DNA of 16,938 nt from Verrucomicrobiaceae bacterium (GCA_947372405.1 CANBTO010000037.1:1-16938), one strand, 5' to 3'. Positions 1-8,315 are shown, counted from the first letter of the stretch. Program-made: numbers and translations. Notes: generated from the sequence alone by a model not told the origin.

Positions 1-2
1 CC

Positions 3-737
3 AGCTATCCCGAGGTTCCGCCGTCCACGGTGGAGAACCCGCTGCGCCTCCAGTTCGCCCATTTCTATCAGCCGGCATCGACGGTCGGCGGTGATTTCTT
101 CGACCTCATCGAGCTGGACGACTACCGCGTGGGCATCCTCATCGCGGACGTGATGGGGCATGGCGCCCGCTCCGCGCTGGTCACCGCCATCCTCCGCGCG
201 CTTGTTAGAAACCACAGCTCGTCCATCGACGAACCGGGCGTGTTTCTCTCCGAACTCAACCACCACCTCATGGAGTTGATCTCCCGAGGTGGCCGGACGA
301 TGTTCGTCACCGCGTTTTTCCTCATCCTGGACACGCGCAACGCCTCCGCGTCATGGGCGGTGGCGGGTCATCCCGCACCGCTGCGCGTGCGCCGTGGCAG
401 CGGCAGGGCGCCGGAACCGCTGTGGTCCGGACCACAGCACCAACCGGCGCTCGGCTTGGTCGCGGACGCGGTGTTCGTCACCCACGAGACGCCGTTGAAA
501 GCGGGTGACGTGTTTCTGTTATACACCGATGGCGCGGTGGAAGCCGAGGATCCGGAAGGCGCGAACTTCGGCATCGAGCGCCTGGCCGCAAGCATGGAAG
601 ACGCTCTCGACGGTCCGATGGCCGCCATGCCCGCGAAGATTGTCTGCGACGTCACGGCCTTCCAGCACCGCAGACATTACGACGACGACGTCTGCCTCGT
701 CGCCGTCGAGGCGGTGTCCACCGGCCATGTGGCCTGA
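3..737 (+). CDS. SpoIIE/RsbU-type PP2C serine phosphatase, C-terminal part (5' truncated)
   Basis: This is the C-terminal catalytic part of a metal-dependent PPM (PP2C-like, SpoIIE) serine/threonine phosphatase, the kind that dephosphorylates anti-sigma-factor antagonists in partner-switching signalling. The frame is open from the window edge and the text before the GTG at 30 already fits the family, so the gene starts upstream and GTG 30 is not the real start. Visible hallmarks, counted from the first complete codon: GGDFFD with metal-binding Asp at about residues 31 and 34, D49-V-M-G-H-G54, an AGHPAP block, GDVFLLYTDGAVEA, and a final HYDDD with the late metal aspartates. All key acidic residues are present. 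Any N-terminal sensor or receiver domain lies outside the window, so the signal and the partner are unknown. The TGA at 735-737 is followed 19 bp later by rsuA. Confidence 0.93.
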   Translation, partial: SYPEVPPSTVENPLRLQFAHFYQPASTVGGDFFDLIELDDYRVGILIADVMGHGARSALVTAILRALVRNHSSSIDEPGVFLSELNHHLMELISRGGRTMFVTAFFLILDTRNASASWAVAGHPAPLRVRRGSGRAPEPLWSGPQHQPALGLVADAVFVTHETPLKAGDVFLLYTDGAVEAEDPEGANFGIERLAASMEDALDGPMAAMPAKIVCDVTAFQHRRHYDDDVCLVAVEAVSTGHVA

Positions 738-756
738 TTGTTAGAACACGCCCCCC

Positions 757-1518
757 GTGAAACTCGACAGGCTGCTGGCAAAACACAACTCGATGGGCCG
801 CAACCGCGCGCGTTGCTGCGTGGTGGAACGCCGCGTGATGGTGGACGGACAGACCGCCACCCGCATCGACCTCGAGGTCGACCGCTTCTCCCGCGTCGAA
901 CTGGACGGCGTGCCTGTTCACGAACCGGAGCGCCTGCTTCACCTCATGCTGCACAAACCCGTCGGCGTGCTCAGCGCCACGCGTGACGCACAACACCGCA
1001 CGGTCATCGATCTCATCGACGATCCGGACAAGCACACGCTGCACCTCTGCGGCCGGCTGGACCGCAGCACCTCCGGCCTCGTGCTGCTCACCAACGACGG
1101 GCGCTGGTCCAAGGCTCTGATGAACCCGGAGCGCAAGATTCCCAAGGTCTATCTCGTGGAAACCCGCGATCCAATACCTCACGAAACCATCAGTGCCTTC
1201 GCGCGTGGTTTCCATTTCCACACCGAAGATCTCACCACCCGCCCTGCCAGCCTCGAGATCCTCGATGAGTGCAAAGCCCGCCTCACACTCGTCGAAGGCC
1301 GCTACCACCAGATCAAGCGCATGTTCCACCGCACCGGCAACCGCGTCACCGCGCTCCATCGCGAAAGCATCGGCGGCATCATCCTGCCCGCCGGGCTGGA
1401 ACCGGGCGGCTGGCGGCATCTCAGCAGGGAGGAGATTGAAACCGCCTTTTCGTCCGTGCCCGATGGCGGGGATTTCCAACACCATCTCCAACAAATAATA
1501 CGACTCAATAAAAACTGA
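757..1518 (+). CDS. rsuA: 16S rRNA pseudouridine(516) synthase RsuA
   Basis: A 253-aa RsuA-family pseudouridine synthase, expected to isomerise a uridine of 16S rRNA (U516 in E. coli) during small-subunit assembly in the cytoplasm. An N-terminal S4 RNA-binding domain (about residues 1-60, starting MKLDRLLAKH) is followed by the catalytic domain. Motif II is GRLDRSTSGLVLLTNDG, with the catalytic Asp at residue 102. The C-terminal EGRYHQIKRMFHRTGNRV and LHRESIGGI blocks match RsuA more closely than RluB, RluE or RluF. Length is close to the 231 aa of E. coli RsuA. The start is GTG 757: the S4 domain begins immediately there and no upstream start fits better. I see no good Shine-Dalgarno sequence. 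It may be co-transcribed with the phosphatase 19 bp upstream, although the two have no obvious functional link. Confidence 0.93.
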   Translation: MKLDRLLAKHNSMGRNRARCCVVERRVMVDGQTATRIDLEVDRFSRVELDGVPVHEPERLLHLMLHKPVGVLSATRDAQHRTVIDLIDDPDKHTLHLCGRLDRSTSGLVLLTNDGRWSKALMNPERKIPKVYLVETRDPIPHETISAFARGFHFHTEDLTTRPASLEILDECKARLTLVEGRYHQIKRMFHRTGNRVTALHRESIGGIILPAGLEPGGWRHLSREEIETAFSSVPDGGDFQHHLQQIIRLNKN

Positions 1519-1597
1519 GGGATCAGGGATCAGGGGCTAGCGAAGAAGTGACACTCTGGCCTCTTTGCCAGCCCCTGACCCCTAGCCGCCAGCCCCT
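1515..1597. repeat. Heptamer tandem repeat forming a hairpin between convergent genes (possible bidirectional terminator)
   Basis: Seven-base periodicity starts in the rsuA stop codon: ctgaggg (1515-1521), atcaggg (1522-1528), atcaggg (1529-1535). A complementary heptamer run follows: cagcccc 1569-1575, tgacccc 1576-1582, tagccgc 1583-1589, cagcccc 1590-1596. The arms atcaggggctagc (1529-1541) and gccagcccctgac (1567-1579) pair at 11 of 13 positions. The element lies between rsuA (+) and the ABC permease (-), where a two-way terminator would be useful. No U-tract is present, so the terminator role is inference. The remaining bases up to the permease stop at 1660 show nothing else I can support. 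Confidence 0.6.
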
Positions 1598-1659
1598 CCG
1601 TTCACCCGGCCGATATGTCGCTTTGATTTTGAAAGCTGACAGTATAACACATGCCCCGG

Positions 1660-4029
1660 TCAATCCCGCGCTTTGAGCACGCCGACCATGTCGAGCTTCG
1701 CCAACAGGCGGCTGACCAGGGTAAAGGATGACACCGCGGCGGTGAGCACCACCAGCACCGCAATCGAATAGGTGGAGGGGTTGATGACGATGGGCAGCCG
1801 CACCGTTTCCGTGCTGAAGGAGGACATGATGAAAAGCGCCAGCCCTCTGCCGAAGAGCAGGCCGAAGGGCAGCGCTAACAGAACCAGGATCGCCAGCTCC
1901 CCCACCAGCACGCCGCGCACCTCGCGCAGGCTGAACCCGACGACGCGCAGGGTTGCCAGCTCGCGACTGCGTTCGGACAGCGCGATGCGCGCGCTGTTGT
2001 AAACCACGCCGAAGGCGACGATGGTGGCCAGCACGAAATACAGCTTGCGGATGATCCCGATGCTCTTGCCGGTGGTGTCCCGGAACGCGGCGAGCTGGTC
2101 GCTCTTCACCATCACGAAGGCGGAACGCGGCGTGTCCTTCACCTCGCGCATGAAGTCGTCCCAGCGCTTGTGATCCACTGTTAGATAGGCGCCGTTCACG
2201 GTGTCCCCCTCCTTGAGCAGGCGCTGCATGGCGCTGATGTCCATATAGGCCGCCACCCCGGCGAAATCCTTGACCAGCCCGCGGATCGGCACGCTCACCG
2301 CAGGGCGGCGGCCTTCCAGCACCTCCACGCGGACCTCGTCGCCGATCCTCGCACCGAGCACTTCCGCGAGTTTCCTGGACATCAGCAATCCGTCCTCCGG
2401 CATCAGGATCGGCCGGCTCTCGTCATCCAGAAGACGGTTGAGATCCGCGCCACGGGGAATGCCGGTGACGGCGAGCTTGCGGTGGTGGTGGCCGAAGATC
2501 AGGCGCGCGCCGACGCTGCGGATCGGCTCCGCGCGGATGACGCCGGAGAGGTGTTCGAGATCATGGAATCCGCTGCCCGACGATGGCTCTGTTAGAAAAA
2601 CCGCGACGTCCTGGCGCTGCTGGCTGTTCCATTGGAAGGTGAGGAGATAGTCGATGCTGTCGCTCATCGCGCCGGGCAGCACCATCAGGCCGGTGGCCAG
2701 CGCGAGGCCGCAACACGTGAAGACCGCCTGCCAAGGACGCCGCTCGATGTTTCTCAGGGCCATCCGGAAGGCGGGGCTGAAAAAACGCGTGAGGCCGATG
2801 CGTTCGAAAAGCGAGGGTTTGAAATCCGCGGGCGGCTCGGGCCGCATCGCCTCGGCCGGCGGGAGTTTCACCGCCTGCCAGACGACGGTCACCACGCCCA
2901 ACACCGACGCGCCGAGGCTGACCAGGAGCGCGAGGCCAAGCGCGCTGTAATCCATCCGGAAATCCAGCGAAGGGAAGCGGAAGAACAAGGTGTAGAGATC
3001 CACCAGCAGCGCGCCTAACAGCCGGCCCGCGGCACCGCCGATGAAGGTGCCGATCAGACCGATCACCAGCACGAACTTGAGGTAATGCACACCGACCTGC
3101 CGCGAGGAATAGCCCAGCGCCTTCATCTGCGCGATCTGCTCGCGCTGAAGCCTCACGATGCGGGCGAGCACCGCATTCACCATGAAGGCCGCCACGCTGA
3201 GAAACACCAGCGGATAGGCGAAGGAAAGCGAATGGAGCACGCGCAGCTCGTCGTTGAGCCGCTGGGCGGAGGCCTGGTCCTTGAGGCCGTATGCTCCGCC
3301 CGCACCATACGGGGCGAGCACGCGGTCCATCTCGGCGATGACCGGAGCGGGATCCGCACCGGGCGAGAGATCGATGCAGACGTCGTTGAACGCGCCGTCC
3401 AGGTTGTAGGCCACGGCAAGCGCGCGGTAGTTCATCCAGATCACGCTGAAGCGCCTGTGGTCCGGCAGTGTCTCACCGGCCCGCGCCTCGAACACGAACT
3501 CCGGCGAGAGACCGATGCCGCAGATTTTCAGCGTCTCCCTGCGCCCGTTGATGACGGCCACCAGCGAGTCTCCAAGCTGCAGGCCGTTGGCGATGGTGAA
3601 GGACTCGCCGAGCACCACCTCACGCCGGTCGTCCGGGCGAGGAAACCTGCCGCTGCGCAGGAAAACCCGGTTGAGCTTCTGCGGCGTGCCGTCTTCAGGC
3701 AGCGAGATGATGTGGCCCGTCGCCGGTTCTGATAGACCCGGCAGATCCAGCGTCACGTCCACCACCACCCGGGTCTCCACCGTGGCGACGCCGGGCAGCG
3801 TCTTGAGCCGCTCCGCCGCGGACTGCGGAGCTCGTTTCAGACTGGCGAACACGTCCGCCATCGCGAATTTTTCATAGTAGGCGGCGCGCGTCGATTCGAG
3901 CGTGAAGATCAGGCTGCGCGTCATGATCATCATCGCCAGCCCGCAGGCCATGACCAGCGACACCGCGAGGACCTGTCCCTTCATCCGGGACAGGTCGCGC
4001 AGCAGTTTGCGGTCAAGAGGATCGAGCAT
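1660..4029 (-). CDS. ABC transporter permease with two FtsX-like domains
   Basis: A 789-aa inner-membrane permease of the MacB/LolC/FtsX type. The N-terminus has a cytoplasmic stub and TM1 (about residues 19-41), then a large periplasmic domain. A three-helix FtsX block follows at about 275-395 (YPLVFLSVAAFMVNAVLARIV through the LGVVTVVWQAVKLPPAEAMRP stretch). A second TM then begins near LRNIERRPWQAVFTCCGLALA, followed by another periplasmic domain and a C-terminal FtsX block (IIRKLYFVLATIVAFGVVYN to the end). Duplicated-FtsX permeases of this length pair with one ATPase and usually export or extract lipids, lipoproteins or antimicrobials by mechanotransmission. The ATPase gene lies 110 bp upstream in the same direction. 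The periplasmic adaptor (HlyD-like) often found with this type is not in the window. The substrate is unknown. Confidence 0.9.
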   Translation of the reverse strand: MLDPLDRKLLRDLSRMKGQVLAVSLVMACGLAMMIMTRSLIFTLESTRAAYYEKFAMADVFASLKRAPQSAAERLKTLPGVATVETRVVVDVTLDLPGLSEPATGHIISLPEDGTPQKLNRVFLRSGRFPRPDDRREVVLGESFTIANGLQLGDSLVAVINGRRETLKICGIGLSPEFVFEARAGETLPDHRRFSVIWMNYRALAVAYNLDGAFNDVCIDLSPGADPAPVIAEMDRVLAPYGAGGAYGLKDQASAQRLNDELRVLHSLSFAYPLVFLSVAAFMVNAVLARIVRLQREQIAQMKALGYSSRQVGVHYLKFVLVIGLIGTFIGGAAGRLLGALLVDLYTLFFRFPSLDFRMDYSALGLALLVSLGASVLGVVTVVWQAVKLPPAEAMRPEPPADFKPSLFERIGLTRFFSPAFRMALRNIERRPWQAVFTCCGLALATGLMVLPGAMSDSIDYLLTFQWNSQQRQDVAVFLTEPSSGSGFHDLEHLSGVIRAEPIRSVGARLIFGHHHRKLAVTGIPRGADLNRLLDDESRPILMPEDGLLMSRKLAEVLGARIGDEVRVEVLEGRRPAVSVPIRGLVKDFAGVAAYMDISAMQRLLKEGDTVNGAYLTVDHKRWDDFMREVKDTPRSAFVMVKSDQLAAFRDTTGKSIGIIRKLYFVLATIVAFGVVYNSARIALSERSRELATLRVVGFSLREVRGVLVGELAILVLLALPFGLLFGRGLALFIMSSFSTETVRLPIVINPSTYSIAVLVVLTAAVSSFTLVSRLLAKLDMVGVLKARD

Positions 4030-4034
4030 GCTGG

Positions 4035-4141
4035 ATAGTTGATGGTTGATAGTTGAGAGTTGAGAGTTGATGGTTCAGAGGAAGAGATGCTGGTTCCTTT
4101 TCTTTTCTATCAACCATCCACTCTCAACCATCAACTTCCTC
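4035..4141. repeat. Two opposed heptamer tandem arrays able to form a hairpin, inside the ABC transporter operon
   Basis: Left array: atagttg, atggttg, atagttg, agagttg, agagttg, atggttc (six 7-bp units, 4035-4076). Right array: ctatcaa, ccatcca, ctctcaa, ccatcaa, cttcctc (4107-4141), which is its inverse complement and runs into the ATPase stop codon (4140-4142). Arms 4038-4056 and 4117-4135 pair at 17 of 19 positions. The hairpin occupies almost the whole ATPase-permease intergenic gap. It may lower or protect transcript between the two cistrons; that is inference. Confidence 0.7.
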
Positions 4142-4880
4142 ACCATTTCAACTGCGATGCCGGGAGGCGCGTCTCATTGCGGTGCGAGTTGGTGATTTTC
4201 CCGTCGGACAAAAACAGCACCCGGTCCGCCATTTCCGCCATGACGGCGTTGTGGGTGATGACGACGGTGAGCGTGCCGAGCTCGCGGTTGATACGCTCCA
4301 CCGCCTCAAGCACGGTGATGCCGGTGGTGACGTCGAGCGCTCCGGTCGGTTCGTCGCAGAGCAGGACTTCCGGGCGCTTGGCGATGGCGCGGGCGATGGC
4401 CACGCGCTGCTGCTCGCCGCCGGATAGCTGCGACGGGAAATGGTCCATCCGCGCGCCGAGGCCGACCATTTCAAGCGCCTCTTCCGGCGACATCGGATCA
4501 CGCGAGATGCCGGTGATGAGGGCGACGTTCTCGCGGGCTGTTAGGGACGGGATCAGGTTGTAGAACTGGAAGACGAAACCGACGCAGTTCCGGCGGAAGA
4601 GCGTGAGCGTGTCCTCCCCGACGGCATCGAGCGCCCAGCCCTTGTAGATCAGCTCGCCGGATGTGGGCACATCCAGCCCGCCGAGGATGTTGAGCAGCGT
4701 GGATTTTCCAGAGCCCGAGGCGCCTAGCAGGCAGACCAGCTCGCCAGCGTGAAGTTCGAGATCCACGCCATGAAGCGCCACCACGTCCAGCTCTCCGGTG
4801 TGATAGACCTTCCGCACCTTCCGTGCTTCGAACACGACTCCGGCGGAGACCGGCGGCGCTGTGAGGGGCTGTGAATTCAT
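4140..4880 (-). CDS. ABC transporter ATP-binding protein (MacB/LolD family)
   Basis: A 246-aa single nucleotide-binding domain that powers the FtsX-type permease encoded just downstream on the same strand. The motifs are complete: Walker [10 protein letters not shown] (residues 53-61), Q-loop Gln105 in [16 protein letters not shown], signature [14 protein letters not shown] (152-165), Walker B VLLCDE (172-177) with EPTGALD, and H-loop His210 in VITHN. The [16 protein letters not shown] stretch and the EPTGALD form are typical of the LolD/MacB subfamily. The ATG at 4880 gives a normal-length N-terminus. The gene is divergent from the sirtuin, with 107 bp between the start codons. The C-terminal tail runs to the stop codon that abuts a heptamer repeat. 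Confidence 0.94.
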   Translation of the reverse strand: MNSQPLTAPPVSAGVVFEARKVRKVYHTGELDVVALHGVDLELHAGELVCLLGASGSGKSTLLNILGGLDVPTSGELIYKGWALDAVGEDTLTLFRRNCVGFVFQFYNLIPSLTARENVALITGISRDPMSPEEALEMVGLGARMDHFPSQLSGGEQQRVAIARAIAKRPEVLLCDEPTGALDVTTGITVLEAVERINRELGTLTVVITHNAVMAEMADRVLFLSDGKITNSHRNETRLPASQLKW

Positions 4881-4987
4881 CGGGCTGGCCGAAGTTAGCA
4901 GAGAAGACGCGGATCACAACCCCGGCCACGGTGGTTTGGACTTTGTGCGGCTTGCACGCATGGTGGGTCGGGTCTATCAAAACAGGC
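4881..4987. promoter_or_regulatory. Divergent intergenic region between the ABC ATPase and the sirtuin gene
   Basis: These 107 bp separate the start codons of two divergently transcribed genes and must contain both start regions. I see no strong sigma-70 boxes and no convincing palindrome. An in-frame GTG at 4871 would extend the sirtuin across this region, but the extension has no family similarity and would overlap the ATPase start. Confidence 0.4.
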
Positions 4988-5698
4988 ATGGCCACACAGG
5001 GAAAATCGGTCGTCATCCTCACGGGTGCGGGGATTTCAGCGGAGTCCGGACTGCCGACCTTCCGTGACAAGGACGGCTTATGGGAGGGGCATCGTGTGGA
5101 GGACGTCGCCTGTCCGCAGGCATTCCGGCGGGATCCGGATCTGGTCCATCAGTTCTACAACCTGCGGCGCAGAGCGTTGAAAACAGTCTCTCCGAACGCC
5201 GCGCATCTCGCGCTGGCACGGCTGCAAACGGAATATCCCGGCAAACTCACGCTCATCACCCAGAATGTGGACGATCTCCACGAGCGCGCGGGTTCCTCCG
5301 AGGTGATTCACATGCACGGCGAGCTGCGGAAAGCATTGTGCGTCCACTGCGGAGTCAGCGTGGATTGGCTGGATGATCTGCAAACCACCACCCCATGCCC
5401 GGTCTGCTCGCGCAAAGGAGGCATGCGGCCGGACATCGTGTGGTTCGGGGAAATCCCCTATCACATGGAGCGCATCGAGGCGCTGCTTGCCGGCGCGGAT
5501 CTTTTCGCGGCCATCGGCACCTCGGGCCACGTCTATCCCGCCGCGGGTTTCGTCAGCGCCGCCAGATACGCGGGTGCCGGGACCGTCGAAATCAACAACG
5601 CGCAGACGCTTGTTTCAGACCACTTCGATCTCCATCTAACAGGCTCGGCCGCTGTAGAGGTGCCGCGCTGGGTGGACGGGCTGCTTGCGGCTCACTGA
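4988..5698 (+). CDS. cobB: NAD-dependent protein deacylase, sirtuin class III (CobB type)
   Basis: A 236-aa sirtuin that removes acyl groups from lysines using NAD+. Seen: GAGISAESGLPTFRDKDGLW (from residue 13; NAD-binding), TQNVDDLHERAG, catalytic His110 in IHMHGE, zinc-ribbon cysteines C118-x2-C121 and C137-x2-C140, and the GTSGHVYPAAGF block. Tyr57 and Arg60 in FYNLRRR form the YxxR pair that marks class III enzymes with succinyl/malonyl-lysine activity in E. coli CobB. The ATG at 4988 is chosen because family similarity begins here and an AGG lies just upstream. A start at 4871 would add 39 unrelated residues. The 3' end overlaps the convergent DUF3500 gene by 7 bp. One in-frame CTAACAG motif encodes Leu-Thr near the C-terminus. 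Confidence 0.95.
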   Translation: MATQGKSVVILTGAGISAESGLPTFRDKDGLWEGHRVEDVACPQAFRRDPDLVHQFYNLRRRALKTVSPNAAHLALARLQTEYPGKLTLITQNVDDLHERAGSSEVIHMHGELRKALCVHCGVSVDWLDDLQTTTPCPVCSRKGGMRPDIVWFGEIPYHMERIEALLAGADLFAAIGTSGHVYPAAGFVSAARYAGAGTVEINNAQTLVSDHFDLHLTGSAAVEVPRWVDGLLAAH

Positions 5699-6711
5699 TT
5701 TCCGCCGTCCTTCGCGTGCTGCTGGTAATGCTCGCCGAGGATGTCGCGACCGAAGTCTCCTTCGAAGTCGCGCCAGGTGACGTGGATGTGGTTGGCGTTG
5801 TTCTGGGTGTCCGCGGCCTCCATCAGGAAAGTCGGTCCCTGGATGCGGTAATACCATGCCTCGCCGGGCTTGGTGCCGCCCGCCCAGCCGAAGCGGATGT
5901 TGACGACTCCCGCAGCCTCGATCTTCTTCATGTCCGCGGCGGCGAGATCCTTGCGGTGGCGGCTGGTGTATTCGGAGATCAGATCGAACAAGGCCTTGCG
6001 CTGCGCCCCGCTCATGTCCGCCGCGGAGACACCCACCGGCTCAAGCGCCACGGCCTTGCGGTTTTCCGCTGTTAGAACCTCCGCCGGCGCCTTGTCGGTG
6101 AACACAACACCCTTCGCTCCGCTTTCGAGCAGTGCCGCGAGCAACGCGTGGCCGAGCTCGTCCTCCGCCTTGAGCACGCGCAACCCCTTGAACTCTCCAT
6201 CGCGGACCTCCGCCGGATTGGTGCCGAAGAACGATGGTGTGACGGAAACCCTGCCGTCTCCGGCGACGGTGTAGTTGAGTGAAACATGATGGCCCTCGAA
6301 CTTCCAGCCCCAGCCGGATTCATCGCCGGGCTTGCCGAAGATGGAGATGTAATATTTTTCGGGATCGCGGAATTCCGGTCGTTTTTCCATCGCCGCAAGC
6401 ACGCTTTCAAGTGACATGATCTGCATGGTCTTGAGCCTGCCCTTGTCGCTGAGCACGCAATCGAGCAGCGCCATCGCCGCGGCGCGCTGGACCGCGTTCA
6501 TCTCCTTGAGCGGCATGCCGGTGCGGACCTGCGGCGTGAAACGGAAGTTCTCGCGCGCGTCGCCATTGAACGGAAACGTGGCCTTGGCGCGGCCCGCGTC
6601 GTCCAGCGATCCGAGGAAGGCGTCGGCGGCGGTTTTCATGGCCGCGACGGAAGGCAGGACCTCCGCATGAAGCGGCGCGATCAGCAAGGATAGGAGAAGA
6701 AGGAGTTTCAT
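5692..6711 (-). CDS. Exported DUF3500 family protein
   Basis: A 339-aa protein with a clean Sec signal peptide (MKLLLLLSLLIAPLHA, cleavage about residue 16), so it acts outside the cytoplasm. The mature part matches the DUF3500 family as I know it: an early AFLGSLDDAGRAKATFPF-like block, a middle GWGWKFEGHHVSLNYT block, and the C-terminal NHIHVTWRDFEGDFGRDIL with HY close to the end. Histidines and acidic residues in the HHVSLNYT and NHIHVTWRDFEGDFG blocks are candidate active-site or metal residues, but no reaction is established for this family to my knowledge. It is transcribed towards cobB and overlaps its 3' end, so the two genes are convergent rather than co-regulated. The region upstream of its start contains a perfect palindrome at 6782-6802. 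Confidence 0.88.
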   Translation of the reverse strand: MKLLLLLSLLIAPLHAEVLPSVAAMKTAADAFLGSLDDAGRAKATFPFNGDARENFRFTPQVRTGMPLKEMNAVQRAAAMALLDCVLSDKGRLKTMQIMSLESVLAAMEKRPEFRDPEKYYISIFGKPGDESGWGWKFEGHHVSLNYTVAGDGRVSVTPSFFGTNPAEVRDGEFKGLRVLKAEDELGHALLAALLESGAKGVVFTDKAPAEVLTAENRKAVALEPVGVSAADMSGAQRKALFDLISEYTSRHRKDLAAADMKKIEAAGVVNIRFGWAGGTKPGEAWYYRIQGPTFLMEAADTQNNANHIHVTWRDFEGDFGRDILGEHYQQHAKDGGNQ

Positions 6712-6781
6712 GTCGCAGCATTCAGCGCATCAAGGTGCCCGCAGGGCAAGAAAATGTAGGGCTGGCAGGTTCGTTCCGGAA

Positions 6782-6802
6782 TTTGCATCGCCATGATGCA
6801 AA
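6782..6802. promoter_or_regulatory. Perfect 8-bp inverted repeat upstream of the DUF3500 gene
   Basis: TTTGCATC (6782-6789) and GATGCAAA (6795-6802) are exact reverse complements with a 5-bp spacer. The element lies 70-90 bp upstream of the DUF3500 start and immediately beyond the U-tract of the preceding terminator hairpin. It could be an operator for the DUF3500 gene or the second hairpin of a tandem terminator. The sequence alone does not decide. Confidence 0.4.
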
Positions 6803-6830
6803 AACGCCGCGGACCAGGAATCCGCGGCGT
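6800..6830 (-). terminator. Rho-independent terminator of the DoxX-oxidoreductase-discoidin operon
   Basis: Perfect 10-bp stem ACGCCGCGGA (6804-6813) / TCCGCGGCGT (6821-6830) with a 7-nt loop. Read on the minus strand, five U residues follow the stem (6800-6804). It lies 28 bp past the stop codon of the last gene of the minus-strand operon, which is the expected place. Confidence 0.85.
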
Positions 6831-6858
6831 CGCATGGTTGAAGTCGGATGGTTGGAGA

Positions 6859-7584
6859 TCAGAGCGGTTTGCCGTAAACCTCCACCTCGATGTAGTGGTT
6901 CATCTCGTTCGAGCTGTTGCCCTTGCTGTAGAGGCGGACGTAGCGGCCCTTGGCTCCCTTGCCGTCGGCGACCATGCCGAAGCGTGTTTCAGCGTAGGGG
7001 CGGTCCGAGCCCTTGCCCAGGTTGGAGGAGTTGTCGTAGTCGTTGTTGTAAACGGTGGTGACGCCGGTCTTGAACTCCGCATCATCCGAAACCTGGATGA
7101 TCACGTCGTTGTAGGCGCGCACCTGGGAGTGGAAGTGCCAGACCCAGACGGCGTAAACCGCGGCGCTTTTCTCAAGGTCGATCTGCACCCACTGGGTTCC
7201 GTCCATCAGTTCGACGAAGTAACCCTCGCCCGCGTCCTTCTCGCCGTCGGTGACGAGATCGAGTGTGCCGATGATGGGATTGGCGTCGGAGGAAGTGACC
7301 TTCTTCTTGCTGGAAAGCAGGGTGGTACCGGCGGGGACCTTGAACTCGGGAGCCTTCTTGAGGGCTGGAATGTAGTCCGGCAGGTTGATCGGTTTGGGTG
7401 TGCCTTCGATGAGTTCCGGCGGGAACTTGGTGTCAATCGGCACGCCGTCCGCCGCGCCGGTGGATGGGGCGCTGGAGCTTGTCGGACTTGAGGCCGCCGG
7501 GGCGGATTCGGGTTTCTTGTCGCAGTTGGTGAGTGCGAGAGCTGTGAAAACGCAGAGTGCGGGGATGATCAGTTGGTATTTCAT
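6859..7584 (-). CDS. Exported discoidin (F5/8 type C)-like protein, paralogue 2, probable lipoprotein
   Basis: A 241-aa exported protein. The hydrophobic N-terminus ends in LALTNC (Cys21), an imperfect lipobox with Asn at the position before Cys, so lipoprotein anchoring is likely but not certain. A Ser/Ala/Pro-rich linker follows (about residues 28-46). The C-terminal half looks like a galactose-binding/discoidin beta-sandwich: WVQIDLEKSAAVYAVWVWHF, DVIIQVSDDAEFKTGVTTVY, GRYVRLYSKGNSSNEMNHY and a terminal EVEVYG. Such domains bind carbohydrate or cell-surface ligands and are not catalytic. It is the last gene of a four-gene operon and is followed by a strong terminator. Its upstream neighbour is a close paralogue that shares long identical stretches such as KVTSSDANPIIGTLDL. 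The ligand is unknown. Confidence 0.8.
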   Translation of the reverse strand: MKYQLIIPALCVFTALALTNCDKKPESAPAASSPTSSSAPSTGAADGVPIDTKFPPELIEGTPKPINLPDYIPALKKAPEFKVPAGTTLLSSKKKVTSSDANPIIGTLDLVTDGEKDAGEGYFVELMDGTQWVQIDLEKSAAVYAVWVWHFHSQVRAYNDVIIQVSDDAEFKTGVTTVYNNDYDNSSNLGKGSDRPYAETRFGMVADGKGAKGRYVRLYSKGNSSNEMNHYIEVEVYGKPL

Positions 7585-7655
7585 GAGTTGAGATGCGTTA
7601 GAGAGGATTGGGTGTCATGATTCGGGATATACGGAGCACGGCGAACCGCTTCGGC

Positions 7656-8315
7656 TCATGGAGCGCTACCGTAAACTTCGACTTCGGTGTAGTGGTTCAT
7701 TTCGCTGGAAGAATTGCCCTTGCTGTAGAGACGGACATAACGGCCCTTGGTGCCCTTGCCGTCCACGACCTTGCCGAAGTGGGACTCAAGGTATGGATAG
7801 TCAGAGCCCTTGCCGAGCTTTGAGGAATCATCGTAATCGTTGTTGAAAACGGTGGTGACACCGGACTTGAACTCCGGATCATCGGAAACCTGGACGATCA
7901 CGTCGTTATAGGCGCGAAGCTTGTCCGTATGGAAGTGCCAGATCCAGATGGCATTGATCACGGAACTCTTCTCAAGATCCATCTGGACCCACTGGGTGCC
8001 ATCCGTCAACTCGACGAAATAGCCTTCCCCGCCATCCTTCTCGCCATCGGTGATCAAATCCAGAGTGCCGATGATGGGATTGGCGTCGGAAGAAGTGACC
8101 TTTTTGCCCTTCGACAGAAGACCGCAACCCTCGGGAACCAGAAACTCCGGCGCCTTGACCGGCTTGGACACGAGATTCGGTTGATTCACCGGCTTCGGAG
8201 TGCCTTCGATCATTTCCGGGGGAAAACCCGGATCGAGCGGCTTGCCGCCTGCACCGTCACCGTATGCGGCGGAGGCAAGAGCGGAGAGCGCGCAAACGAT
8301 CAGCTTGATTCTCAT
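7656..8315 (-). CDS. Exported discoidin (F5/8 type C)-like protein, paralogue 1
   Basis: A 219-aa protein with a Sec signal peptide (MRIKLIVCALSALASAAYG, cleavage about residue 19) and, unlike its paralogue, no lipobox, so it is probably soluble in the periplasm or secreted. After a shared segment (FPPEMIEGTPKPVN) the discoidin-like domain carries WVQMDLEKSSVINAIWIWHF, DVIVQVSDDPEFKSGVTTVF, GRYVRLYSKGNSSSEMNHY and EVEVYG. Its ATG overlaps the stop of the Gfo/Idh/MocA gene (ATGA, 4 bp), which indicates translational coupling. It is a tandem duplicate of the gene 71 bp downstream. One copy may be anchored and the other released. The function is otherwise unknown. Confidence 0.8.
   Translation of the reverse strand: MRIKLIVCALSALASAAYGDGAGGKPLDPGFPPEMIEGTPKPVNQPNLVSKPVKAPEFLVPEGCGLLSKGKKVTSSDANPIIGTLDLITDGEKDGGEGYFVELTDGTQWVQMDLEKSSVINAIWIWHFHTDKLRAYNDVIVQVSDDPEFKSGVTTVFNNDYDDSSKLGKGSDYPYLESHFGKVVDGKGTKGRYVRLYSKGNSSSEMNHYTEVEVYGSAP

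Noticed and set aside
652..1494. 280-aa minus-strand ORF
   Set aside because: Antisense shadow of rsuA, whose own frame has full family motifs.
1623..1648. Sigma-70-like promoter TTGATT...TATAAC
   Set aside because: The spacer is only 14 bp and it would point into the 3' end of the permease on the opposite strand.
4871..4987. Upstream start for the sirtuin
   Set aside because: Adds 39 residues with no family similarity and overlaps the divergent ATPase start.
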